64,000 bases of DNA from Pomphorhynchus laevis (lineage: Eukaryota > Acanthocephala > Palaeacanthocephala > Echinorhynchida > Pomphorhynchidae). Every line of letters starts with the position of its first letter. The first letter of the stretch is position 1. The translations under genes and the position numbers were made by a program. This document shows positions 22,505 through 32,465 of the stretch, one piece after another. A model generated the notes under the pieces. It ran no database searches. It saw only the letters and a program-made list of their open reading frames with translations, and had not been told where the DNA came from. The stretch spans positions 18,318 through 82,317 of the forward strand of contig WNNJ02000420.1 of NCBI GenBank assembly GCA_012934845.2. Direction: 5' to 3'.

Positions 22505-23331
22505 GTAATTTTGAAGATAGAATATATTATTAATCTGATTTAGTACACTACATTTGAAGAATTTTGATTAATGTTGTGAGATATATAGGACGATATAAAG
22601 ACGGAAGTGAACTGTCGATAGAGTGTTTTTTAGAAGTGCACGGGCAATGTCAAATTTCCAGTTTGACGGAAAAGTGTCGCTGCGGATAGAATAATTAAAC
22701 GAGTTTGTCAATGCGGAGATACCGAATGGCAAATAAGCTTAACTAAGTATATAGGGAGAGGATCTGCAGGAGAAGATTTGTTGGACAACGAATGGAAATT
22801 TTTTAAAACTTTGTCAGAAGAAATGGGAAGGAGATAGAATAGTCCAGGAAGAGATAATTGTGTTGATATAGTAGATGAATGGATAGTTGAAGGGATATAT
22901 GATAAAGTATTAGCATATTTAGATTGAAGAAAAGAAAACAAGTTTGGATCGATGCTACTAGGCGTTGAAGAACGTGAGGGGAGTGAGTATGAAATGCGCC
23001 AAGTAGACTTTGGGTCCGAATAAGTGAGCTTATTCTGCCAGAGTGTGCACTTACTCCGTAGGAGAGAGTAATAGGAACGACGAATTTTTAGGCATCACGA
23101 GACTAGGATACAGAAGTATAACCTCGCTTGAGGAAACGAAGATAGATGCTAAAAGCGTGGCGCATGCTGGGCTTAGAAATTACACAGTCAGAATCAAACC
23201 ATTGTGTGCTTCGATAACGCTTACGAGTGTGTGATAGGCGAGGTAACATGTAATCAAGAATTCGGGCAGCTCAGAGTCAAATAGAGAGGATATAAAATCG
23301 ACGGAAAGGGAAGCCGAATTAGGCGGCATTA
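22505..23331 (-). mobile_element. L2-D LINE, 5' part (continues from 11726)
   Basis: A minus-strand remnant of ORF2 between the endonuclease and RT. A 77-codon frame at 22941-22708 reads FYLLPISSDKV and SNKSSPADPLPIYLVK, matching intact L2-A (FHLLPVSPTEV, PNKTSPADPLPTHILK). Sequence from 22505 joins the sequence ending at 11726 without a gap once the Gypsy element and one copy of GGTAT are set aside. The copy is 5'-truncated at about 23330, where a perfect hairpin begins. Confidence 0.8.
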
Positions 23332-23370
23332 TATTGGATATACAATCTTACGCAGATTGTATATCCAATA
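23332..23370. repeat. Perfect 17 bp hairpin
   Basis: TATTGGATATACAATCT at 23332-23348, a five-base loop TACGC, then the exact reverse complement at 23354-23370. It sits at the 5' truncation point of L2-D. Confidence 0.9.
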
Positions 23371-24138
23371 AAAGGAAACAATTGTTTTAACGTACAAAAA
23401 AGCAATATCTGCAACTATTCGAATGGTAGAATTAGAAACTGCATTATATTAAAAAATTGAAATTTTATGTGTGATTGTATTGCTTAGTCTAAGACTTCAA
23501 ATTCCAATTGATGTCCATTTACGGGAACTTAAGTCAATGTAATTATAAATAATATTTTATTATTTAAAAAATATTATCAAAAAATGATAAATTATAATAA
23601 TATTGTTATATTCTAAAGTTTATAATTTTATAGTTTAAAATTTTATATTTAAACTTAATAATTATATTATAATTTGAACAAAATCAATGGCTTTCATTCT
23701 GCCGATATCATATGTTAAATTATCACGTCGTCTATGAATTGTAGCGAAATATATAATAAAATAAATTAAAGAAGATTATCTCATATAAGTAAAATATCAC
23801 ATATTGTTATATAAATGTTATATAAACATAAAACTTTTTTAAAATTGGATATTAAACTTTTGTAAACCCCGTCAAACTGACAATGATGATTTGGCCTGAC
23901 GGTCAGCTATTGCGAACTTGACCTGTATTTATAAAACTGTTCAATAAAGTGCATCTTTACATAACCACACGAGTGCAATTGCAAATAAAATTTCAAAGTG
24001 GAACTAATTTTACAATAAAATTTACTAATTTTGTTGTTCAAGTTGAAACACAATTAACGCTAATTTTTTTGAGCAAACTGTACTAATTAACATCACGACA
24101 AACACACAATCCAAGTTATTGCTAGATTAATGTGCATT
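23371..24138. other. AT-rich flank downstream of the TMX2-like gene
   Basis: No reading frame of note. It is strongly AT-rich (23530-23700 is nearly pure AT). The region next to 24138 would hold the 3' UTR of the TMX2-like gene; I see no canonical AATAAA on the minus strand close to the stop. Confidence 0.5.
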
Positions 24139-25038
24139 TCAATCACTTTTCTTGGAAGATTTTTTACTCATTGGATCGTCTGCATTGTTCTTAGCTGCCT
24201 TTGCTTTTACTTGATCGATTAATTTAAAAATTTGCAAATCCCGGATAAGATTATCTTCCGTCATCAGGTAATGCTTTGATAGAAAAGACCTCTGCGGTAC
24301 AACTTTTCCAATTACCTCTCCATTTAATAGAACTAGTAATGCCGGTAAATGCGTGCTGAGTGTGGATACGTCAACATCAAATGTACTCTTGATGATTTTT
24401 TGCTGATTAGAAGTACACTTACCAACGTTCACCTTCCAAAATTTACAGATTTTTTCCCCACCAAATTTCGATGCCAAACTCGAGAAAATCGGGGCAAAAG
24501 CATTGCATTTAGCAGAACCAATTGCATGCATGCATACAAAATACACACAATTCTCAGTAGAAGACTTATTCATTAATGAAATAAGATTGGCAACATCCGT
24601 GTGAGTGATTAGATGCCTTCCTGGATCTTTATACGGTGGCTGAGGTAAAAATAACACTCGCAGAAGCATAAGCAACGTGTAGAATCCTGTCATTAGTATT
24701 TTTGACATTGCGGATTGACCTTGTCGGGCTAAAAGTACAAGATTGGCTACCTGAGTAAATGTAAATACTATCGAAAGGTAATTATTAATAGTAAGTGCTT
24801 GTCTCGCTTTCAAAGTTATTGTAATACTCAGTAATAGTAATACCTGTCTATCACTGTACGATAGATCACATATTCCCTTGTCATTTCGTCGAAGTCCAAG
24901 CATACACGGCATCTTTCTTTGGAGGATAAAAAACATGCTGATTATAAGTTGGGCGAGGTAATGCCTATGCCATAGGAAAGACAGATTATGTACAGAATTT
25001 CTTACGTTTTGATGTAGGCGATCGAGAATACTCTGCAT
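24139..25038 (-). CDS. TMX2: TMX2-like thioredoxin-related ER membrane protein
   Basis: A 299 aa single-exon frame, close to the roughly 296 aa of vertebrate TMX2. Hydrophobic segments lie at about residues 25-40, 67-80, 88-105 and 118-132, followed by a lumen/cytosol-type thioredoxin-like domain from about 160. The TMX2 layout is evident: the CDL-x-DRQVLLLLS region, the QPPYKDPGR segment (TMX2 has CKPPLYMGPEY), then the redox-motif block GSAKCNAFAPIFSSLASKF (TMX2 has SNDCQSFAPIYADLSLKY), LPALLVLLNGE, and a lysine-rich end KKSSKKSD that fits a KKxx-type ER retrieval signal (TMX2 ends KKDK). The motif here is SAKC with a single cysteine, like the family. A stop codon lies directly before the ATG, so the start is well fixed. 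Human TMX2 has several introns; this copy has none, so it is either an intron-poor host gene or a preserved retrocopy. Confidence 0.85.
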   Translation of the reverse strand: MQSILDRLHQNVRNSVHNLSFLWHRHYLAQLIISMFFILQRKMPCMLGLRRNDKGICDLSYSDRQVLLLLSITITLKARQALTINNYLSIVFTFTQVANLVLLARQGQSAMSKILMTGFYTLLMLLRVLFLPQPPYKDPGRHLITHTDVANLISLMNKSSTENCVYFVCMHAIGSAKCNAFAPIFSSLASKFGGEKICKFWKVNVGKCTSNQQKIIKSTFDVDVSTLSTHLPALLVLLNGEVIGKVVPQRSFLSKHYLMTEDNLIRDLQIFKLIDQVKAKAAKNNADDPMSKKSSKKSD

Positions 25039-25537
25039 TTAAGCGTTTCCAGAAAACGGAAAAGGCTATTATCTAAAATGTATTTTTGTTTTCAAAAAAG
25101 CTTAATTTACCATATCAAGAAAAGTCTCTCTAAATTACTAATTACCATAGATTCTTATAATATGCAACAATAAAACTTAAATGCATTTGCAATGAAATAT
25201 AGTCACTAAGTCACCAGTAAGTTTAACAAGCAGTAATACTTTCACACTTTAAAATATCATATTTAATTATAAATATTTTTGTGTTCCAGTAGTGGCCATA
25301 TTATCAAGATAACAAAATCAACAAGTAAAAACAATTACAAACATATTTTACAGATAAAATATGTGGAATTACATACGTCTTATTGCCGGGGGCCAACAAG
25401 TAGCTTAGTATTGTAAAATAGACATTATGCTTTCTTAGTTGGGGCAACAATGTCTACTGTAGTGAAGATCAATTTAACCGAAGTATTTATTATAATTTCG
25501 TTTGAAATAGATATCCAGAGCATGCCATTTAATTTGT
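25039..25537. other. Upstream region of the TMX2-like gene
   Basis: The 5' flank and probable promoter of the gene at 24139-25038. AT-rich, with no clear TATA box or initiator that I could defend and no ORF. Confidence 0.4.
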
Positions 25538-26060
25538 GAGATGTAAGGATGTTGTACCGATCGATGCCTAAATCCAAACATGTGTCTGCAAACTAGTGTA
25601 CAAATATCGTCACGAACCAGGTGCAACACAATATAACCACTAAGATCATCATGCGCCGACATTAGTACACGGTTGACCTTAAGGACGTAGGCACTGATCA
25701 CTAACGTTTCAACATGCTGTAAAACTTGGATAATCTATAAGAAATCCAGCAAGATTCAATCCAGCTAGTGCATGTTGAAACGTTAGTGCTCAGTGCCTGC
25801 GCCCCGAAGATTCACTGAGTAATATCGTCGGCGTAGAATGATGTCAATCGAAATATGACAAGAAATGTTTGCACTTTTTGTGTTGCCAAATAGCACTCTT
25901 TTCACGTTTAGAAATGTAAGGATGTTATACTGTTCCATGAGTCAATCCTAAACATGTGTCTGCAAACTAGTGTACGAATATCGTCACCAACCAGTTGCAA
26001 CACGATCTAACGGCCAACAACATCCTGCGCCGACGATAGTTGTACTTTACAACTGACGTC
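25538..26060. repeat. Direct repeat pair of about 150 bp around an inverted repeat
   Basis: The block at 25538-25690 (with aaacatgtgtctgcaaacta and ctagtgtacaaatatcgtc) recurs, diverged, at about 25911-26060 in the same orientation. Between them lies the inverted repeat 25690-25797. Together they look like a small non-autonomous element family. No protein is encoded beyond chance ORFs. Confidence 0.65.
25690..25797. repeat. 28 bp inverted repeat with 52 nt loop
   Basis: The left arm 25690-25717 begins GGCACTGATCACTAACG and the right arm 25770-25797 ends CGTTAGTGCTCAGTGCC. There is one mismatched position within the arms and further weak pairing outside. It is a foldback or MITE-like structure. 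Confidence 0.8.
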
Positions 26061-27369
26061 AAATGTTTACTTGATGTAAATTATTTATAATCTTATATAA
26101 AAATCATTTATTATTTGTTATTTAATTATTTATTATTTAATTATTTATTATATTATTATTACTAGAATGTCAGTGAAATTATATACGTCAGCGTAATGTA
26201 TACCCAACTTTAAAACTTTGTACATTTTTATTTCTGTAAAAATAAATAGAATGTCAGCGAGCGTAGCTCAATAGACACTTTCACAATTTAAAATAAAAAA
26301 AGGAAACTAATAAAAAATTAATTAAAAATTAGTCAGTTTCTTCGAAGTAGATACAAGTCCACGTCTGTTTGTTTATAATTATTTATTTTTGTTTATTATT
26401 TTTTATTATTTATTATAATTTAATTATTTATTATATAATTATTTAATTTTTAATAATGTTTTCAAAAACTACAGACAGAGAATAATACATAAATACCAAA
26501 TAATATTTAATATACTACATTAAATAATGAAATTTTAAGAATTGCCAAACATATTTGTTTTACAAGCATATTTTACAGATGAAATATGTTTGTAATTAAT
26601 AACTTGTTGTCATGACGCCAACAAAACCTTCGTATTGTAAAAGATACTGCTCTTTTAAAGTCGGTGTCTATAATGTCTAATGTAGTGAAGATATATTTAT
26701 CGCAAGTATTTGTTATACTTTCCATTGATTTGATAACTTGGAGCGAGCATTAATACTTCATAAATAATGAAACTATTATTAAGTATTATAATAGTATTAT
26801 AAAGTTTGTGAAGTAAAGTTTTAGAAGCTTACTTCATAAGCGTCTACCAGCAATATAAATCTAATATAAATCTAGTATACGTGTTCAGATGTTACTATTT
26901 AATTGAATTTAAAACTTCATAGCAATTCTAAACAATTTGAATTTAGAAAACTAAATTTACATAATTTAGAAAACTTTGTGACCGTAAATTAAGTTGCTAA
27001 CGATAAAGTCATGACGCAGCTACACGTCTCAATTACTGTATTGCTACGATAATAATATTCAAGGTGGAGTAAAAATAAAATTATGCACAACTCAAAAACA
27101 AGCTAATTTGAAAAAGAAATAAGTTCAAAAGTTGTTGATGTTATCTACTAATGTTTGATATACTCGTTGTTCAATTCGATTTTCATTTGAGTGTCATAAT
27201 TTTTAATTGAAAGAATTTATTAAAGTAAAAGGCTGAATTATACATTGAAATAAGTATAAGGAAATCTAAACGGCTATATGCACACCTCTGGTATTTAATA
27301 AAGTATCTCATCATCCAAAAAATAAAATGTTTCTGTCAATTGGTAAACTTAAACATTATGGTGACGATA
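26061..27369. other. AT-rich intergenic region
   Basis: Noncoding, with low-complexity TTATTATTTAATTATT runs at 26100-26160 and 26380-26460. No gene or recognised element. Confidence 0.6.
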
Positions 27370-27489
27370 AAGTATATTATATTATTATTATTATAACATA
27401 CAAGACAAAGCCTATATGGCTGTTCAGTCTGCTCACGAAAAAATAAAATAAAAATTAAACAAAATGTAGAATTGATAGAGTTAAGAAAA

Positions 27490-29250
27490 TCAGGGATACG
27501 ATAGCTTCTCCATATTATCGATCTGTTCCAGACATATTCGCAATCGCTTCTTAAATAAAGTCAGCGTTGTGGAGGCAACAACGTATTCAGGAAGACTGTT
27601 CCACACGTTAACTACACGTCTTGACAATCTTGTGACAGGCGATAGTTTCCCAGTATGCTGTTTAAAAATTGTCATCGAATGATGTCGCCTGGATCTATTA
27701 TTACGACACACCATAATATTTCGAGGATATCCATCAAATTTGTGCAATAATTTCCACGTTGCAACCAAGTCGATAAACATTAACCTCACCTTCATGTCAA
27801 ATATGCCAATCACTTTAAGTCTCTCACGATAAGGTAAATACTTACAGTCTGGACATAAACGGGTAATACGGCGAAGAACTCCATCGACAGCATTCAGTTC
27901 AGTCCGTGTACATGGGAAGCAAGATGGAGAGCAATACTCAAGTATTGGTCTCAATAACGAGTTAAACAGCACCCTGAACGACGATGGATTTATTTTCAGA
28001 AAGCAATTTTTGATAGTGTGCATCATTTTTCTAGCTTTGCCTAATTGAATGTTGTAATGATGTCGTGTCTTTAAAGATGAATCGATCAAAATACCAAGAT
28101 CACGATGAGTCGAAACTATCTCAAGTTCTTTTACACCAATGAAGTAGGTATGACATCCTTTGCGTCCACGACCCAATCTCATATTCTTACACTTTTCCAG
28201 GTTTAATGATACTCCTGTAGTAAGACTCCATTCATACACTAAATCCAGGTCACGCTGCAATGACAAACAGTCTCGTTCAGTCGAGATCACATTCCATAAC
28301 TTCAAATCGTCAGCATAGGCTAAGTGTGGTACATTAAGCGATCTCAACAACTCGTTGATAAAAATGCAAAATAATAATGGCCCGAGAACCGTTCCTTGAG
28401 GTACACCACGTATAACACTGCGTTTAGATGAAAAAGCATTACCTACTCTTACACAAAATTGTCGACCACTCAAGAAGTTCTCAATCCAACGAGTCAGATA
28501 GTAATCTACACCAATAGATTCGAGAATACTTATTAATTCAGCATGTGGAACGCGATCAAATGCCTTGGAGAAATCCAAATAGACGACATCGACAACCAAT
28601 CCACATGAAATTGCGTCAGCCCATTGTTCACGAGCACATAAAGTATTCGTTAGACATGAGCGGCCATGCCGAAAACCGTGTTGAGAGTCGCTCAAATAGT
28701 TTATTGAACCCAATACATTTATTAATCTTTTGTGAACAATTCTCTCAAGTACCTTACTTACAGTAGATGTTAAACTTATGGGCCTAAAATCACTAACATC
28801 GCAAGCATTTTTCGTTTTCGGAAGTGGTACCACAATCGCCGATTTCCAATCATTTGGAATTATCGACGTATTGAGAGAAACGTTGAATAATTTGGAAAGC
28901 GGATATGACAGGATACATTTCAAGAGCTTAAGGATATAAGTGGGGATATCGTCAGGACCAGCTGACACGCATTTAGCTAACCTTGATAGCTCTATCTCAA
29001 CTTCCTCCATCGTGCTAATTATATATGGACTCTGACAGATTGATGAACCATTACAAATATTGACTTTATAAGCATCATCCCTATTTAACGATAGTGCAAA
29101 CACATCAGCGAACGCCTCAGAAATTTTCATAGGGTCTTCAACTAATTCGTTTCCGATAAGAATGCGTCGGACACTAGAATTAGATACTCTTGATCGACAA
29201 ACATAATTCCAAAATCGCTTGGGTGTGTGTCCTAAAGACAGCAACATCAT
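27490..29250 (-). pseudogene. CR1-like ORF2, reverse transcriptase part
   Basis: A 586-codon open stretch. It carries the linker motif TPKRFWNYVCRSR at the start, SDFRPISLTSTVSKVLERI, VVYLDFSKAFDRVPHAEL, IRGVPQGTVLGPLLFCIFINEL and LAYADDLKLW (catalytic Asp pair near residues 312-314), then a C-terminal region with a Cys-rich PSCFPCTRTEL block and SLPEYVVASTTLTLFKKRL near the end. Reverse transcription is primed at the nicked target. The frame is intact from the linker to the stop; a frameshift separates it from upstream ORF2. Confidence 0.85.
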
Positions 29251-29503
29251 TCTCGTACAAGTATCTCTTTTTTGATTTTAAGCGATTGCATTTATTGCGT
29301 ATTAGTTTGTACTCACTATATAAAGCATCACTCTTACTACAGAGACTCCACGCCTTATTTCTCAACCTTATACAACGCTTTAGTTCGCTATCAAACCACG
29401 GAGGTTTATCAGACCTCTTACGCTTGGAAAATACACGCATGGGAGCAAATTCGTCTAGGACTTGAATTACCCCACTTTTGATAGACTGCCACATGCTCTC
29501 CAC
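29180..29503 (-). pseudogene. CR1-like ORF2, linker between EN and RT
   Basis: A 107-codon frame with FSKRKRSDKPPWFDSELKRC and basic segments rich in Arg and Lys. This is the usual region between endonuclease and RT in CR1/L2/Jockey ORF2 (WFDxEL motif). It overlaps both neighbours in different frames, marking two frameshifts in this copy. Confidence 0.75.
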
Positions 29504-30393
29504 ATCATATCATTACTTACAAAAGAAATCCTTTTAGCATATTCAATTATCTCATTATCTGGGATAACTTTCCGTACTCGCTTCTCAACAATCTCTACAC
29601 TGTCTGATCCGGTCGAATTAGTAGGAATCAGAAACTTGACCACAACATGATCGCTTGAACAAATTGGAGGTTCTTTGTCAATTGAAGAAATATAATATTC
29701 AAGTCTAGTAAACAGCAGGTCAATCTTCGAGGATGATTCTGCGGAGAAACGAGTATCAAAATGAACATGTTGAATAAGCAACATTTCATCATACAATAAA
29801 TTACATAACGACATAGTATATTTATCATAAGTTGCAATACTGGAGAGGGCGGAATTGTATGAATGCATGTTAAAATCACCAAAGATAAAAAATTTATGGC
29901 ACTTGGGTATATTCTTAAGGAAATCAATAAGAGCGAACGATATTGCGCCCGGAGCACGATATACTATACATAAAGTAATAATAGCACTCCCAGATTGCGT
30001 AATACTCAACTGTAGAGCCTCGGCAGAGCATGAATCATCAATGAATTTTACGGCTGAACTAACAATCAAACTCACATGCACATAGAAGGCAACTCCACCA
30101 CCGCGTCCATGGGCTCGATCAGATCTATAAAGAGCGAATTCAGGTATGTGAACCATATCATCAGATATGTCAGGATGAAACCAACTTTCACAAACTCCAA
30201 AGACATTGACATCATGACAACGTATCCAATACCTAATCTCATCCAACTTATTAACTGCGCTACGTGCATTTGTAAATGCAATTTTCATGGAAGACGAAAC
30301 ATCTCGACATGGACTAGCTGTTGCTAGTACGGTAATCAAAGATCCACACATGCTAGATGATACCGATCTATCTACAGTTCTAATGGTTTCCAA
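29467..30393 (-). pseudogene. CR1-like ORF2, APE-type endonuclease domain
   Basis: A 308-codon frame. Motifs in order: KIAFTNARSAVNKLDEIRYW, VFGVCESWFHPDI, RGGGVAFYV, LCIVYRAPGA, FFIFGDFNMH, SKIDLLFTR and CSSDHVVVKFLIP, the blocks of the exonuclease-endonuclease-phosphatase fold with the catalytic Glu, Asp-Asn and Asp-His present. It nicks genomic DNA for target-primed integration. Its start codon lies inside the end of ORF1 (22 nt overlap), suggesting translation by reinitiation or leaky coupling. Confidence 0.82.
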
Positions 30394-31466
30394 CGGACAA
30401 ATGGCTTTCGACGAACAACTCGAAAATTTCTAATGCATAGATCTTTCTCGCCTAATAGTAAACGCTTGTGAAGCTCGTTCCTCGCATTTTTCAGTTTTGA
30501 ACGATCGTCAAAAGATAGATCTCTCAAAATACGTATTGAGTTTTTTTCGAGACGATGAGCCCGACTAAATATATAATTTGCATGAGTTGACGAATCTACC
30601 ACAACCTTTAACAATCGCGGTATGTTTGAACTGTTTGTTCGCCTTCCCAGCCGGAACAAACTTCTAACCACAATCTCCTTAGCTATATCTTTATCGTTAG
30701 CATGGAATATTTTATTCAGAACTCCTCTTATCGCACTAACATCATCGTTTACTCGCTCCTGTGACACAGAAGAATTTGATTCAGATAGATTGGCGAAAAG
30801 AATGCACCTGTCCCTTGAAGCGCTTCGATTTTTCTTATACACTCTGTGAGAACTTTTGAACTTAGAAGACACAGAACTGGGTAACTCGTCCTGTGAAAGA
30901 TTATCAGTAGGTTCATTGAGCTTAAGTGAATTCTCATGTACACGCACTGAGCTTGCCGTGATGCTGTTTTCAATCAACCGTTCTTCCAATGCCGATTTTG
31001 TTTTTCGCAATATACGAACGTTGTTTCTAGGACTTACCGTTCTATCACAGGTTACATTTGAAGATGCGATACCATATTCAAGTTCAACGGGTAAGTTAGT
31101 TATTTCCTTGAAATGCTGCGATTCGTGAACGGAATCATCCACATCAAATTCACATACTTCCATAGTGTGTTCATCACCGTGAACACCAACATGTGATATA
31201 TTTGCCTGTCCACTAACGCATCCCATTTGCATGAACCTAGACGCACAGCAAAATCCACATATATATTTCTTGATAGTGTAGCTGTTACGCAACGAAGTTA
31301 ACAGAGAAACTGTCGTCCAAACACTGCAGTCGGGAACATCACAAGCCACCTGCAGACTACCGTATTCCTCTTCGCTACCAGTGATATGTGATGCATCATG
31401 TTTGCTATCAGCCTTAGTCCGCCCATTCCTATAAGTATCGTTTTTATTTTGACCTTTTTTTACCAT
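30372..31466 (-). CDS. CR1-like ORF1 protein (zinc module plus RRM-like domain)
   Basis: An intact 364 aa ORF1. The N-terminal module C42-x4-C47-x2-W50-x19-C70-x2-C73 has the same spacing as in L2-B and L2-C ORF1. A polar middle follows, then from about residue 225 a conserved block with SRDRCILFANLSES, DDVSAIRGVL, LFRLGRR and PRLLKVVVDSS, compatible with an RRM fold, and a basic C-terminus ending VRWKPLEL. Expected role: RNA binding and particle assembly. ORF2 starts within its last codons in another frame. Confidence 0.8.
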   Translation of the reverse strand: MVKKGQNKNDTYRNGRTKADSKHDASHITGSEEEYGSLQVACDVPDCSVWTTVSLLTSLRNSYTIKKYICGFCCASRFMQMGCVSGQANISHVGVHGDEHTMEVCEFDVDDSVHESQHFKEITNLPVELEYGIASSNVTCDRTVSPRNNVRILRKTKSALEERLIENSITASSVRVHENSLKLNEPTDNLSQDELPSSVSSKFKSSHRVYKKNRSASRDRCILFANLSESNSSVSQERVNDDVSAIRGVLNKIFHANDKDIAKEIVVRSLFRLGRRTNSSNIPRLLKVVVDSSTHANYIFSRAHRLEKNSIRILRDLSFDDRSKLKNARNELHKRLLLGEKDLCIRNFRVVRRKPFVRWKPLEL

Positions 31467-31600
31467 TTGTGAAGAAAAATCACAAATATGATATGCGCAC
31501 TAGTCAGAGCCCTTGTATCTCGGGATGACTGCTGGAAAGTCGATTGTGTGTTTAAGATTTGTAAGTAGTTCTTTTAGTAAGTAATTCTTTTCAATTTTGT

Positions 31601-32049
31601 AGATTCGCTTGTGATAACTTGATCAATGTATGTTCTTTTCTTTATTCTTGTGTGTTTAAGTGTAAGATGTTGTAATCAAGAATTAGGCATCGAAAATTAT
31701 CAAAGTGTAAGATGTTGCAATCAAGAAAATTTTTACTATCAGATGATTTTGAAGATTTCTTCACTGTGGTCACACTAAGTGCGTGGAGTCGAAAAAATAA
31801 TGAGAGCTTGCTCGAAAAAATAATGAGAGCTTGCGTTTGGTAATGTCCACTTTTGCCACAGCGATTTGTAATTTGCTAGAACAGTTATAATTGTTAAGAT
31901 ATATACCGTTTATACTATCCATTATATTACAGAAACACTTTTCGAATAACAACTTCGTTCCATTAAATTCACAAATTTTACAACAAGTATATATATTTTT
32001 AATGGATAAATTATAAGCAAACTATAAAATATATGTAAAAGCAGCTATC
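31601..32049. other. Intergenic with short direct repeats
   Basis: No gene. Two 25 bp near-copies occur at about 31659-31684 and 31703-31727 (aagtgtaagatgttg-aatcaagaa), and a 22 bp tandem duplication (tcgaaaaaataatgagagct) at about 31789-31836. Confidence 0.55.
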
Positions 32050-32360
32050 CAGTCTGGTTACTGGTTCACTTAGTCCATTCTTTATAATCATAAAGCAGTT
32101 TTAGATGTAATCCACTATAATGACGTTTTTTTTCACACAGTAATCGTCTTTTATTCCACCTCCTAAGCAACGGATCATCCTCTAATCGCCAGCGAATTAG
32201 TTCATGATATGTGGTTAGCTGTTGACGCGACTGCTCAGTACAGATGGGTTTCAACAAACACATCCTATGTCGCAGCAATATGTCGAGGAGCGAATTTGTT
32301 GCAGATCAATGAAAGGTGGGGATGTCGTTGAAGTCACCAAGTAACATGTCATAACCGCTA
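32050..32360 (-). mobile_element. Jockey-like LINE scrap
   Basis: A minus-strand frame of 70 codons (32278-32066) with KPICTEQSRQQL and ELIRWRLEDDPLLRRW. It matches the EN-RT linker of the Jockey-like LINE at 46440-46740 (KSLCTEQSRNN, then the RWRIE-type segment). The shared DNA words (cgactgctc-gtacag, atgaaaggtgggg) confirm the relation. Confidence 0.65.
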
Positions 32361-32465
32361 CATATCTAAATGACTAGTATACGTGTTCAGATAGTAAATA
32401 AAAGTGTGATAATTAATAGTATATTTTAATATTAATATTAATATTTATAGTAAATATTAATATTT

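Larger units (their letters stand above)
27370..31600 (-). mobile_element. CR1-like LINE, near full length
   Basis: A minus-strand LINE with ORF1 (31466-30372), an overlapping ORF2 made of EN (30393-29467), linker (29503-29180) and RT (29250-27490), and a 3' UTR ending in a short TAA-type microsatellite (27371-27393 on the plus strand). The order, the PHD-like ORF1 and the RT motifs fit the CR1 group. Only two frameshifts (near 29480 and 29200) break ORF2, so it is a moderately young copy. The 5' boundary is not defined; 31467-31600 is probably 5' UTR. Confidence 0.85.

Noticed and set aside
26250-26290. tRNA gene suggested by the gtagctcaatagac word
   Set aside because: It resembles an A box, but no B box, anticodon arm or acceptor pairing follows in the AT-rich sequence.
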